In this document: positions 46,401 through 57,520 of the stretch, in pieces
Layout: each line of letters begins with the position of its first letter
Numbering within the stretch: the stretch's first letter is position 1
Source: Siphonodentalium dalli
Lineage: Eukaryota; Mollusca; Scaphopoda; Gadilida; Siphonodentaliidae
DNA: 64,000 nt
Assembly (NCBI GenBank): GCA_032622095.1
Contig: CP136069.1
Location: forward strand, 169,562,394-169,626,393
Reading direction: 5' to 3'
The notes under the pieces: model-generated
What the model was told of the DNA's origin: nothing
Database searches by the model: none
Seen by the model: only the letters and a program-made list of their open reading frames with translations
Position numbers and translations under genes: made by a program

Positions 46401-49400
46401 TCCGATGAATGGCAACAAGCCATATTTCCGACTAAATCCTGAAAAATTACCCATAATTCTGCTGTGGTTAAGTGGTCAATTACTTCGGGCATTACTGTGC
46501 ATGTTTCGTGCATTATATTTACTGATTATAGTGTGTTGGTATTTTGCAGAATGAGGTCCCCAGAGGGTGAATTTAGTGACGCTATCCCGCAGGGAAGAAA
46601 CCAGAGATATAGTTTGGGGACAGAGGATACATTTATTCCCATATGACTTAATAAGGCTTCTGCCCCGAACCAACACAGATACTTTTACATATACATATGT
46701 ATTATAAATATGACATAATAAAACAGCCCTGAAAATTTCCCTGCTATCCCGCACAGTGGGCTGGCATCACCAAATTCACCCTCTGGTAACCTCATTCTGC
46801 TGAGGCCTCCACTGCAATAGGATCAGGTTGAAGTCACATCGATTGTGCATTTTTTATTCTGCAACTTACGGTATATAGAAACTGAACAGAAACTGTTACC
46901 GTATGTGGCTTTCATACCAGATTCTAGTATGTATTAAATAGAGCTGAAACGGTTGACCCATTCTTCTAACCGGTTAACCATCGGGGTTAACCGGATTTCA
47001 ACCGGTTAACCGCTAAATTTCTAGCGGACTTCTCTCACACTAATTATGTCGACATTATGCCATGCTCCAGGGACAAACCTAGGTGAGAAGTAGTAGCTGA
47101 AATAAAGACCTTATTCACGGCATTTAACGATATTCAAAAACACGCATTCACTGTTCTTTTGCTGGCTCTCGTGATGGGGAATGAGCAAGTGAAATTTGTG
47201 AATGGCAGGGGAGATCGCTTATTTGCCGTGATCAGCATATGTTTGGGCATTTGTAAAACGAGTAAAGTAGTATGGGTATTGGTAAAACGAGTAACAAAAC
47301 TATATATTAAAGATCTGTAATATATCATTATCATCATTGGTATATCCTCCAATGCATTATATATAAAGACAAGAAAGTAATAACTAGAGAACAAAAAGGA
47401 AGGTCAGTTAGGTCAGACTCGCAGTCCTATTCAGTATTCGAGCTATTCGTCGGTATCATGATAGCGGACACTAGTGTTGGGGTGTCAGACCGGTTTTCCG
47501 AAGACCTATTACTACGAAGGCCCACAATTCCGAAGACCCGATTCTCCGACGGCCCACAACTCCGAAGACCCGATTCTCCGACGGCCCACAACTCCGAAGA
47601 CCCGATTCTCCGACGGCCCATAACTCCGAAGGGCCAATTCTCCGAAGACCTATAACTCCGAAGGGCCGATTCTCCGACGGCCCATAACTCCGAAGGTCCG
47701 ATTCTCCGAAGATTTTGTTTTATCGGGGTATTATCGTTTACTAAATAGTGTACAGTCCAGTGGCGAAGCCAAGGGGTCCCAAAATTCCCACTGCCCCCAT
47801 TAAACGTCTACTTGCTATTTCAGACAATATGGGCCCCTACCAAAACATGTCCAATGTCATGTAAACGCCCGGAAATCGTTCATGGGGCCTCAAAATATTC
47901 AAACTTTTACTACTGTCCCCACCTAAATGGGAATCCTGGCCCGCCACTGACTATACACCAGATACTATAACGTTACGTTGGCCCATGAGATGCCAGAGTA
48001 AAATGTACAGGGGTGAACGGGGAAGAACTTGTCGCCCCTGTGCATGTTAGGCTACTCTGACATTCTTGCAGCGTTTCGTTATAATATACCCGGTGCACAA
48101 CAGTGTCGGAGCCAGGGTTCCCATTTAGGGGTGCACATTAATTAGCATATGTGGGGGAGGATATGTGGGGGATATATCATGCATATGATATGCCGAAAGC
48201 ATATCACGAAGGCCTGATTTGGGGAGCTCATACATGGGAGGGGTCGCCCCCAATCGTTGGTCCGGGGGCTCCCCTGGGCAGGAACACTGTGAATATTTGA
48301 ATGCATAGGAGGGATTTCCTGACGTTTACATGACATTTGACATGTTTTTTGGGGGCGGTCTTCCCTAGGGCCCCATTGACCCCGCCACTGGACTGTACAC
48401 TATTTAATAAGCGATAAAACATGATCTTCGGAGAATCGGACCTTCGGAGAATCGGACCTTCGGAGTTATAGACATTCGGAGTTATAGGCCTTCAGAGTTA
48501 TGGGCTTTCGGAGTTATGGGTCTTCGGAGTTATGGGATTTCGGAGTTATGGGCTTTCGGAGAATCGGGACGTCGGAGAATCTGACCTTAGGAGAATCGGA
48601 CCTTCAGAGTTATGGGTCTTCGGAAAAACGCTACGTAACCAGTGTTCATGAGTGTTGGGAGGTTATATAATTTACGTTTCGGTTTCGGTTTTAGTATGCA
48701 ATGACTTAACATATAGCAATTACTGCCAAATTGAGTGTTAATTAGTCCCACAGCCACAACCAGTTACAGAGTAGCATGGAGCATCAATTTCCTTGATAAA
48801 AGGGAAGATTATTGAAGAAGTTTTGGGTTGCTTCAACTACGATGTCTGTTTGGTCACTCAATTGAATTGATCATATTAAATCACAACAGGGAGGAAGAAC
48901 GGGAAGAGTGAAGACATTGTGCAGCTGATCTCAATCTTCAAACTTTGTCGACTTACATAGTTTTTATAAACCCCACTGTAAAACAGTTTTATATATAGTA
49001 TGTCGTGGTGTGATTCCAATTTGAATCCATGTTGCTTCGTGCAGTATTAACTATTAAGTTACGAAAGCACGCATTGCCACACAATGCCACTTTTACGTTG
49101 TCACTTCCTTGTGTGCATTCAGACTTGATACACAGTGACTGCACACGTGCTTTTGTTGTCGGAAGAAAACTTCAAAGGGTCGGAATTGATTGAAGATCGC
49201 CGACACTTCCAGACAGTTCGAGAATTGCTACTAAGTATCTGATACTACCGCGTGTACCAATTAATGCTTGCATTGCACTCTACTATCGGTGACACGGGAT
49301 TTAGTATTAGTTTTGCATCATTTAACCTAATATTTTGAGGATTATTCACGTTCACATTCAACTGACAACGGGATGCGGTTACGTCCGGTTCATTTTTTTC

Positions 49401-49757
49401 TAACCGGTTACGTCGCTAACCGGTTAACCGTCTAACCGTTTCAGCTCTAGTATTAAATCAAATACCGGTATGTGTATGTTTTTAACATACAGCTGGAAGT
49501 AAAGTTTGTTTTAATTATTGTTCCCGTTATTTCACAAAATTAACCGATCGGTGTGAAATACAAATGATGTTTTCTTTCCATACAGAGCTGCTGAAGAAGC
49601 GTTTATCAAGGAGAGAGATGAACTGGTTCCCGGACAGGACTGGGAGCGAATATGTCGCCTGTGTGAATTCAACCCCAAAAATTCAAAGAATACAAAAGAC
49701 GTGTCAAGATTTAGGTCAATACTTCTTCAGCTGAAACAAGCACCCCTCGTACGCTAA
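37281..49757 (+). CDS. CLTA: Clathrin light chain (five exons)
   Basis: Exons 37281-37428, 43231-43286, 45035-45146, 46147-46258, 49586-49757; in-phase total 600 bases, 199 residues plus TAA. Residues 14-33 hold the family signature EEDPAAAFLA; the acidic EED is known to bind HIP1-type proteins and restrain assembly. Residues ~69-145 form the coiled-coil that packs on clathrin heavy chain (SDSYSAISQVDRQ, KIWREEQ, KKEMDDWYKLHDDQLHKTK, with the two conserved Trp). The end AAEEAF, DWERICRLCEFNPK, KDVSRFRSILLQLKQAPLVR is the C-terminal calmodulin-binding/trimer-contact part. The protein acts on coated pits and vesicles. Vertebrate neuronal inserts are absent. The name CLTA is by analogy; an invertebrate would have one gene orthologous to CLTA and CLTB. 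The introns are full of mobile elements. Confidence 0.95.
37786..39509. mobile_element. Foldback element with ~739-bp inverted arms
   Basis: Arms 37786-38524 and 38773-39509 are near-perfect inverses around a 248-bp spacer; outer ends cacagttgttggccattata and its inverse. An exact 8-bp duplication GTTCTATT flanks it (37778-37785, 39510-39517). It sits in clathrin intron 1. The minus strand has coding-like pieces followed by consensus donors (see findings). Confidence 0.9.
39530..39820. repeat. Degenerate gcggt/gttgaagtttaa repeats
   Basis: Words acgcagtgttgaagcgttaa, accacgttgaagtttaacgc and ttaatgcggtc recur with drift. No clear unit or ends. Confidence 0.4.
40211..40518. mobile_element. 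TA-flanked element carrying a GC-rich minisatellite
   Basis: TA at 40209-40210 and 40519-40520. Ends ccccgctggacaaaacaagt and the exact inverse, about 27 bp. Inside are 4-5 copies of the ~24-bp unit ccgcggtgtacttgccgttc and one inverse copy (gaacggcaagtacaccgcgg) at the right. Confidence 0.88.
41594..41836 (+). repeat. Tandem repeat, four units of ~54-74 bp
   Basis: 'cagttatataaggccaaaat' returns at about 41602, 41655, 41729 and 41801, with 'cagttcatacaactccatta' between. The last two units are nearly identical. Confidence 0.75.
42247..42706. mobile_element. TTAA MITE, AGGTACTCAATCCGAT family, intact copy
   Basis: TTAA at 42243-42246 and 42707-42710; ends aggtactcaatccgat and atcggattgagtacct. 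460 bp, no coding frame. A related single end is at 20611. Confidence 0.85.
42892..43140. mobile_element. hAT-like palindromic MITE, second copy
   Basis: caagccttgaaatagggtgt to acgctatttcaagga; two ~95-bp palindromes at 42923-43011 and 43023-43117. Closely follows 13431-13684, but no clear duplication flanks it. Lies 90 bases before clathrin exon 2. Confidence 0.75.
43231..43286 (+). CDS. CLTA: Clathrin light chain exon 2
   Basis: Acceptor tacttttcag, donor gttggg, 56 bases: YDAFSGDTEPQTSEEPQQ. It is the variable linker between the EED block and the heavy-chain-binding coil. Confidence 0.85.
44148..44726. mobile_element. Inverted-repeat element, ~580 bp
   Basis: gatcatgccatgaatctcta (44154) and its inverse near 44710, plus gtagagatcatattccacca and caccagtacaaaac matched inward. 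Target duplication not clear. Confidence 0.65.
45035..45146 (+). CDS. CLTA: Clathrin light chain exon 3
   Basis: 112 bases: NGPSDSYSAISQVDRQRQEP and EQIKIWREEQVVRIQNK; donor gtaatt. Near-identical to vertebrate NGPTDSYAAISQVDR. A piggyBac-like MITE starts 44 bases past the donor. Confidence 0.95.
45191..45570. mobile_element. piggyBac-like MITE, CCCTTTACCCAACA family, copy 5 (inverted)
   Basis: TTAA at 45187-45190 and 45571-45574; reads as the reverse complement of 6523-6902. In clathrin intron 3. Confidence 0.85.
46147..46258 (+). CDS. CLTA: Clathrin light chain exon 4
   Basis: 112 bases: DDEEKTKIDELKVAAKKEMD, DWYKLHDDQLHKTKDNN; donor gtatgt. The split codon with the next exon gives Ile where vertebrates have Arg (NN-R-AAEEAF). 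A TA-flanked hairpin MITE begins 26 bases after the donor. Confidence 0.95.
46285..46497. mobile_element. TA hairpin MITE, CAGTAATGCCC family
   Basis: Left cagtaattcccaaagtaatt after TA; arms meet at gaaagctatcggcgagagct; right gggcattactg. The inner ~85 bp of each arm match almost perfectly. The right TA is changed to TG. Confidence 0.82.
46546..46800. repeat. ~95-bp palindrome interrupted by a 152-bp insertion
   Basis: gcagaatgaggtccccagag starts the left arm; the right arm resumes at 46753 (acagtgggctggcatcacca) after the insertion at 46591-46742. Confidence 0.8.
46591..46742. mobile_element. 152-bp nested DNA transposon, 10-bp duplication
   Basis: GCTATCCCGC is exact on both sides (46581-46590, 46743-46752). 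Ends agggaagaaacc and gaaaatttccct share AGGGAA/TTCCCT. A 9-10 bp duplication is typical of Mutator-like elements; family is inference. Confidence 0.78.
46939..49449. mobile_element. hAT-like element, 2511 bp, 8-bp duplication
   Basis: GTATTAAA at 46931-46938 and 49450-49457; ends tagagctgaaacggtt and aaccgtttcagctcta. The subterminal regions repeat aaccggttaacc (46965-47015; 49398-49435). TAGAGCTG is a known hAT-type start. No intact transposase is visible; a second element lies inside (47484-48625). Confidence 0.88.
47484..48625. mobile_element. Nested element with CGGAG tandem inverted ends
   Basis: Left array ccgaagacctattactacga to about 47720 and right array cggagaatcggaccttcgga 48424-48625 are inverse. 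The inner parts (ggtcccaaaattcccactgc; ccattgaccccgccactgga) are diverged inverses too. Outer borders are uncertain; agtgttggg occurs just outside both ends. Confidence 0.6.
49586..49757 (+). CDS. CLTA: Clathrin light chain exon 5 and stop
   Basis: Acceptor tttctttccatacag. It reads AAEEAFIKERDELVPGQDWE to LLQLKQAPLVR and TAA. EWER..RLCDFNPK and KDVSR are family hallmarks. The intron before it holds the 2.5-kb hAT element. Confidence 0.96.
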
Positions 49758-50840
49758 CAATCATTCCAACATGTTTATCATTAATTCAGAGGTGATAATC
49801 ATCTAGCTGTTATCAGAGAATGTGGAACCATATTCCCGATTTCTTACGGGTTATGAGTTTTATGTAACGCCAATATAAAAAAAATAATTTGTAGATTTAA
49901 TTTTCCAATCCCAAACATATTTATTTTTGCTCAAATTTCCTGAGCAAACAGGAGCAAATAGAATTTATCCACCTGCTGCATTGGATGAAAATCTACTAAC
50001 TCATTGCAGCCAAAGGTAATTCTAGCAGGCTCGTATAGATAGAATTTGATATTGTTGTTGAGCAATAAAAGTAATCTCTCACCCAAACTGATTATACTTT
50101 TCTTAAAGTTTTCAGAACTGGATAATAACAATGTATACTTATCAGATGTGTATTTTTCAGTGATATCCTGGTAAATCAATGATATAAAGATTAATGTTAA
50201 AGAATGACATAACACGATGATAGTCCTGATCATCTCTGATCTGTAACAGATAATCATCACCTTTGTTTTATGCATTGTTCTGGGCGGACAAAGATAAGTT
50301 CAGAGTAATACTTTCATATGTTAAAATAGAATGCATTATGTACATTTTGGTTAAGTTTTGCTATGAGAGCAATTTAAGTGTTGTCAGAAGTTAGAACAAA
50401 ACTGACTTGCCAAACAAATTTCAACTTGGACAAAATTTGCACAAATATTCAAGATTAAAATCTCTTCACTTGAGCAGGGGCATCCAAAAATAAAATGATT
50501 TCTCGTATTATACCACGACAACTCTCACATTACATGACAGCTTCATTTAGTGGATAATCGCGAGTGAATTTATTGTAGAATATGATTGTAGCAAGAGGAA
50601 AATTCATCTTGTTAGCACCCTCCATCAAAGCAAACGTCAAGAGAATTCACTCGTCTGTAACAGAAATAAACCACTTTATTATGCCTTTATATACGATACG
50701 AAATCTTCAGATCTTGTCATTAAGTTTGTGATAAACATAGAGAATTGGGTCACTGCATATAATTCAAATAAAAGAATGAATTGTGTGTTGCCATTTAGGT
50801 ATGTATGAGGAGCCTTCTATGTGCATTGGCCTTCATAGTA
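49758..50840. other. Clathrin 3' flank, no further gene
   Basis: Likely holds the 3' UTR. No unambiguous polyadenylation site could be chosen among many AT-rich words. Confidence 0.4.
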
Positions 50841-50850
50841 AGTTCATATA

Positions 50851-51255
50851 TGAGGGTATCACCCCCCTGAATACCAGTTAATTTTGGGGGGGGGGGGTGA
50901 ATCCTGAATACCAGTTAATTTGGGGGGGGGGGGGTGAATCCTGAATACATGTTAAGAAATAGTATGCGATAAATGACATACAAATTGACCCGGTCACATT
51001 ATGGGCGTTATGAGGTCGTTATGATGCGGTTAATGATACTTTATGGCATAGTGGTCGAATATATGCCCAAGAAGCTATTCTACCCACTCATTCATACAGA
51101 TAACTAGCACAAAAATATTATTTTGCGCCATCAAAACCTGCATCCAAGAGGTTTTGCTTGAACCTGAATACCAGTTAATTCGGGGGTATGAATCCCACGT
51201 ACGGCTTCAAAACACCCTGAATCCCGCGTACCGAAAAAGGGGGGCGATACCCTCA
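50851..51255. mobile_element. TA-flanked MITE with TGAGGGTATCACCCCC ends
   Basis: tgagggtatcacccccctga and its near-inverse ggggcgataccctca, flanked by TATA/TATAT. Inside, ctgaataccagttaattt with g-runs occurs three times. Confidence 0.7.
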
Positions 51256-52393
51256 TATATTCCAGTATTTTAATAGCAGTAACATAATACAGCTTAAATT
51301 GCATTGTATTTGTATATTGAATTGAGCACCTCTTGAGAAAGATAAAACTGCACCTTGGCAAGTTAAGTAAGCAATCAGCCGTCACATTTAGTAGGCAGTC
51401 AATGTAGTGATAACACACCTTGGCAAGTTTTAATAGTTGGCAGTCAGTTGGCATGTTTATTTCATATTTACTCACAGAATCATGTTATAATTTGTAAATC
51501 ATGTAGGAAAAAAGTTTGTTTTGTTGGTCGATGTTGAGCATTCATCAGTGACAGAATTATTTATTGATGTTTTAATGTATTTAATAAACATAGTTAAATC
51601 AATTATTTCTTTTCTATGCCATCTAAGGGCTCAGTCCATATAAGCCGTCATGTTCCATTAATCAGATATGCCTGAAATCATCAGAGATGAGCAGATATCA
51701 ACGACTCATAGACATGTTTGTCAGAAGGAATATGTTATTTGATTAACATGAACTACGTAAATAAATTAGAATCTATAACAAACTTGTGTGGATGTTAGGT
51801 ATTCTAATCGTGCTTACCAAAACATGGAATTCCATGTCTAGTATATCACAGGTAGATTGTGTGTTGAAATATCCAAGAGGCATCCATGAAAAAGGATTTA
51901 ACCAGACCAGTACAAATGAGCTGGTGGGGGCATTCTATACTCCCTCTCTTAACCATAACCCTTCATTACTGGAGTGAACGCAGAACAGTTGTTCGTGAAA
52001 AAAGATTAGCCTTCCGTAGTTACTAGTAAGAATGAAAGAGCAACGGTAAATGGGACCCGTTCTAAACCACTATCGCTTAATGTGCAGCATTTAAAGTGAC
52101 CATGACAAAGTTAAAGACTTACCTATTCCCGTCCTGTCAGATGCACATGCTGAATTCTACCCGTAAATTACCTTCAGATCCGACAATCAGTGGTGGAGAT
52201 ATCTGCTCAGTCAGACAAAAACAAAACCCCCAACTTGTTCAGATAAACACCTCCAGAACGGATAACCCCAAACAAAATTACTGAAAACTCCCATTGAATG
52301 TCCTCATTTACATAGTGAACACATCCATACCAAATTTCATTGAGATATCTGCTTGGACAGACGGATGGAGTGGGATTAGATGCATGTACAAAG

Positions 52394-52641
52394 TGTGTGG
52401 AGGTCCAGTGGTTAGCGTGTCAGTCTTGTATTCGCTGTAAACACATCAATATGGGTTCGCAGCGCGTCCCCTTCATTGAGTCTCCACACAGCAGTGGCTT
52501 GTCATACTGATGAGTATCAGCATGTTCTGATCAAACTAGAGCAGCGCCTGCAGCCGGTTCATTGGCTTGTACAAATGACTGGAGTAATATTGTACCAAGC
52601 GTGTTAGAGCAAGTAATTGGTTAATCGCTATATAAAACTGG
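52394..52641 (+). mobile_element. tRNA-derived SINE
   Basis: The head has A-box-like ccagtggttagcgtg and B-box-like gggttcgcagcg about 40 bases on, then an unrelated body (agcagcgcctgcagccggtt) and a tail aatcgctatataaaa. The internal Pol III promoter spacing fits a tRNA-type SINE. Single copy in this window. Confidence 0.65.
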
Positions 52642-52667
52642 TCATTATTCTTGCACATGTAATCCAG

Positions 52668-53171
52668 TATACCACCCCTGGCCAAGTGGTCCTGCAAATG
52701 TGACCACTGCGTTTAGGTCCTGCTATATTGCTATGATGCTGTTAGGACAATCTGATGCCTTTTAGAAAAAATAACGGTACTTTTCTTAAGTTGTCATTTT
52801 TATGGTTTTCGAATAATCTTGAGCTTATCAAGGAAAAGCCATTATTCGTATCAAATATTCGACAAACATTTATTTTGCAAAATAGTTGTAATATTAATTG
52901 TATTAGTTGTTGAAAATAGACTCTAATCAATCTGGCTATTCATGTCGTTTTATAAACACCAGGGCAGCCATTATTAAAAAAAATATGTTCTTGAATGTTT
53001 CATACAGGCGCTGGCTTTTTCTCCAATACCACAAAAATGACAACTTTCGAAAAAAAAAAATAACGGTACTTTTTCTTAACAGCATCAGTTTGCCCCAACA
53101 GCATCATAGCAATTCAGCAGGACCCACCAGCATCATAGCACATTTGCAGGACCACTTGACCAGGGTGTATA
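52668..53171. mobile_element. Inverted-repeat MITE, ~500 bp
   Basis: ccaagtggtcctgcaaatgt (left) and acatttgcaggaccacttg (right), extended by taccacccctgg/ccagggtgta; inner matches aataacggtactttt. Possible TA flanks. The right end abuts a reversed copy of the 2890-3990 repeat (53160-53460). Confidence 0.7.
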
Positions 53172-53491
53172 CCAACCATTTCCTTTGGTCGTGGGGGGGG
53201 TATAATTATAGTTCACATTTTTAGCTCAACTTGACTGCAATTCGTCAACAATTTCCTTTGGCTCAACCTACAGATGACATCCCTCATCCGATTGTCACCT
53301 CACTTCATATGAATCTTCGGGTGACCTCTAGATTGGGAGAAATAGATTCTTTCCGAATTTTTTTTTTTTTTAAAACATGGTCTTTCAGCAGACATCTTGG
53401 ATTTCATAATTTGAATCCATCAGCACACCCTGCATCCTACATTTGTTGGAGAAATGTTGTTTACTTTCTTTATTCTTTATGTTTCTATTAA

Positions 53492-53693
53492 CCCTTTCAG
53501 TGCAAAGTCCGATTTTTGTATCAACCCATATTTCCTTGATCATTTTTCAAATTTATTGATAATAATGCGATACATTGATAGCTCTTTCCACCACTCTAAG
53601 AGCTCTTTCCATTAATGTATCACATTATATAAATATGAAAAATGATCAAGGAAATATGGGTTGATACAAAAATCTGACTTGGCACTGAAAGGG
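53492..53693. mobile_element. piggyBac-like foldback MITE, CCCTTTCAGTGC
   Basis: TTAA at 53488-53491 and 53694-53697; ends ccctttcagtgcaaagtc and gacttggcactgaaaggg. The arms run nearly to the centre (gctctttccaccactctaag). Confidence 0.85.
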
Positions 53694-53699
53694 TTAACT

Positions 53700-56600
53700 G
53701 CTCAGCAAATGATTAATGCCTCCCCAGGTTGAGCTTGTCATTGACTGATTTTCTAGTTTAATCTGAGTTGAGGGACATCTTAATGCGTCATTCCAATCGA
53801 TAAATAGCCATTTCGATAAGAAATGAGAATTTTGTCATGCTCACTGAATCAAGCACATTAGAAGTAATGAACACTCATGAGTATATGCCTCCATAATCTG
53901 ATATATATATATATAGGTCTATTAGAATACTTGAAATTGTAGCCTAACTCGCTGTATTGATTTGTACCATATAATGAACCTCCCAATGACATCAATGTCT
54001 AGTCTAGTCATTGACTATGCCAAAATCGTGGTACTCAAGGAAGAATAGTTCACTCGCCTGCAGCTCATGGACTATTTCCTCCTCTTGGTCCACAATTTTT
54101 GCATAGTCAAAATCAAGCCAAGCATTATTTATATAATAGCAGGGTACACATGGACAAAAGCCAACCAATGCTGTGGCCCAACAATAGCTTATTTTGATCC
54201 CACCAAATTGAGACAATAATGAAAGAGGATTATCTACTGAAAAGATTTTATTGTTAAACATCTCTGCTCTGCATAATGTGTGATTTCTTAAAATTAAATA
54301 AAAGAAAATTACACCTTGTAATTTGACATAAAAAAAATCGTATTCATCTGATGAAAAACTGAAAATAATCATATATCTGTCAAGAAATGTGACAATACCT
54401 CAGAGAGAGGGGTGCATGTACTTACACGAGTCAAATATCATGTCAAATTTAGATGAGAGAAGTGCTGAAATGTTTCAATGTTTAAAGACATATTATGTAC
54501 TTGTTCGTGTGCATGAAACTGATAAGTTAGTATTCAGGCACTATGACAACTGGAGGAATGTAACATTCTACAAACATTGCCGAAAATTTGAAGCAAATCG
54601 ACAGTACCACTCCATAGAAAACATCGTCAGAACTACGCTCAATTGTAAATATTTACTACTCGATTCGGGACGCATCTATCGGCGATAAACTAACGCAAAC
54701 GATTTCACCGAGAGTCACTGCATTTAATTCATATATAAGAATGACGGTGTGTGTTGTCAATTTGGATATACTATTTGTAAAAATTATAACTTTGAACAAG
54801 AGTATTCTCCATATCTATTTGATGCTGAAGAAAGAAAACAAATATATATATATATACCATACACAGCAAGTTATACCGGAGTGTTTCACATCACTTTAAG
54901 CATCAGTCAGTAATAAGTTATTTCAACAAGATTTTGTGTAAATTAAGCTTAATACCATGACTGATTACAAATACCGCAGCGATATTAATCAACAGCTTTC
55001 GCCTTCAGCTAATAACATACACACTCAGCCCCTATCTCTGAGGTCAGACTAGCAAAACTTAAACTCCGAACAAATTTGATCGTAATACTTAAGTAGAGTC
55101 CATAAGTATTAGTGTCGCCACGACGGTTACTGGAGTTAGTTCCAAATCTAAATGTATTCATGTTTTCGAGAGGTCAATACAATTGTGATAAAAAACCAAA
55201 ATGATTCTACATTCTTATATTACCTTTGTGTATATATTCAATATTTATATTCAAGTAGATATACTGCTACAGAGGAGCATTTATTACATTCATTAATGCC
55301 ACATACAAAAAAATATAAGGGTCGAAAATTGCCTTTGCAAGCTGAAATGGGTGACACTCGGAAAACTAAGTATACTGTGGATGTTATATACCATACAGCG
55401 CAAGTTATATTTTGATGAAGCTTTCAGCAGCTTTTTTCAGTTGTAAAACAACGAAACAATTACATCTTTGAATAGTTCACTGGTGTTTGCACAATTTACA
55501 AGGTTCATGAATAACCTTTCCAATAACGTTTTGAATATATAATTCTCAGAGTTATACTGCCAATAACGACCATGATGGTAAAATGTTTCAGAAAGATAAT
55601 ACCGTCCTGTATTAAAAGACATGTACTCCATGCATAATTTATATAACAAGAACGTGTTCTAGATCATTCACAGATCTACATGAACATAACCAGGCGTATT
55701 TCTTGGTGTTTTTGCTTTACTTCAGTTTTTAATTAGCACAGTAAAGTGCATGTCACCTCTGCACATGAATACATTGTTTTGGAGACTGGGGGGAAATTAG
55801 TATGCGAGTAGTGGAATAATAATATGAGCATTTGAGCAGAATGAAAACCTCATATATAAATGTAGTTCATCGATACACCATGAAATGTATTATCACGATT
55901 TCATCTCGCCCAAACTGCTGCTGACACCATCCTTTAAAATCTAATGGATCATAGTCAGAATTCAGAAATATCTGGTAATTGGTGCAAGTAACTTGTTGAA
56001 AATATATACATGTATTGTCTAAAGTTTTGACAATATAAGTTATAAAGGAATAACTGTATACATTGTATGGAAATCGCAATATTGTTATTCAATAATGTAA
56101 TTTATTTATACAATTTTATCTCTTTATTATGTTAAAGAAAACTGTTTTTGTTTCTCCTATCAACTGAAACCATGCTTCTTTACTATGAATGTTAGTGTAA
56201 TCTGAAAATTGTCAGCGCTTCAGCGGTTACTGGAAACTTATCAGATTATGACACTGATCCATTGGCTTTAAGGATGGCGTCAGAAACAGTTTGGGTTTGA
56301 TCTTCTCTCTCAATGTCGCCATTCTGGCATGATTCATGATTTATATATAATGTGTGGACTGATCTCTCTTTACAAATTTACACCTGTACAGATGATAAAC
56401 GCTCTTTATGTAGGTACATGCTATAGAACAATTTATAAATGCTTTTGTACAATTTACCTATGTATGCAAAATGTCTTGGTGTTAGTAGCAATCAATGCTC
56501 AGATGTCTAACTCAAAACAACAACATTACAAATACACAGAATGTCGGCTTAAAGATGCAAAACATATTCTTAAAGATGCACAATTTATTCACAGCAAATG

Positions 56601-56870
56601 TTTGGAAATTCTTGTTAAGTTAGAGGCGATACCAAATAGGGTGTTTAAGTTAAGGACACCTTGGGCATGGGTCTTGAATTGACATGACAGAAGATTCCAT
56701 TTATTGTAACTTTAGTAAAAACTCGGAAAATACAAGTTTATGATGCATGTTTCATAATTATTGACATTATAAGTTTCACAGTAATGTTGGGCAGACTGAC
56801 AACACCTTATGCTAAGTGGGATGAATTCTGAGCTCCACCTCGACACTGTCGGGTTTAGAATCTGACTGGC
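53700..56870. other. No gene supported
   Basis: AT-rich. It contains the inverted mate (54600-54790) of the repeat at 20310. Frames up to ~120 codons exist but have no family likeness. Confidence 0.5.
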
Positions 56871-56879
56871 TATCAGGCC

Positions 56880-57345
56880 TGAGAATAAGGTGCCTGTGAT
56901 TTGCAGTTTGAGGTCCCCAGGGGATGAATTTAGTGATGCTATCCTACATAGCAGGCTAGCATCACTAAATTCACCCTCTGGGGACTTCATTCTGCTGAGG
57001 CCTCATCTTCTCTGGAAAGTTTATTATAAAATTTCTATAGAAACTTCTTCACATAGATTCTATATTTCTTTATTAGTTAGTTTCTCTATATCCCAAAATT
57101 GGCAGACAACACATTGCATAATCGAGGTTCGCAGTGGGTGTACATCATAATATTCACCATTTGGGAACTTCAATCTGTCCAGGTCTGTCTCCCAATGGGA
57201 GACTCCCATAGCAGATGAGGCCATGCAGAATGAGGTCACAATTGGGTGAATTTGTTGATGTTAGCCTGCTGTGCGATCTAGTGTCATTAAATGCACCCTC
57301 TGGGGACCTCATTATGCAAATGACAGGCACACTAAACTCAGGCCA
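56880..57345. mobile_element. Composite foldback element, inverted copy
   Basis: Palindromes at 56902-56996 and 57226-57318; the middle reads as the reverse of the 9978 copy (aaatttctatagaaacttct; caacacattgcataatcgag). Confidence 0.7.
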
Positions 57346-57434
57346 GCTGGGTATAGATCAAGACATCTCATTACCATTATGGATGACATCACACTAAATA
57401 GTGTTCTGATAAAGTTCTCAAAACATGAGATTTT

Positions 57435-57520
57435 TTTAACCTGTGCCAATGCATTCTCTTATATATGCGAGTCGACCATAGGTCGCCTCGCATATATAAG
57501 AGAATGCATTGGCCTAACAA
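57435..57520. repeat. Solitary gcattctcttatatat palindrome
   Basis: One ~66-bp perfect palindrome of the CCCTTTACCCAACA MITE without either MITE end; preceded by ttttaacctgtgccaatgca. Confidence 0.8.

Noticed and set aside
52394-52470. Functional tRNA gene
   Set aside because: A and B box-like words are present but the arms do not pair into a full cloverleaf; a SINE head fits better.
54004-54372. 122-codon minus-strand frame at 54.0 kb
   Set aside because: No recognisable motif; phenylalanine/tyrosine-rich translation typical of AT-rich non-coding DNA.
56329-56682. 117-codon frame at 56.3 kb
   Set aside because: No family likeness, no splice context, AT-rich composition like the surroundings.
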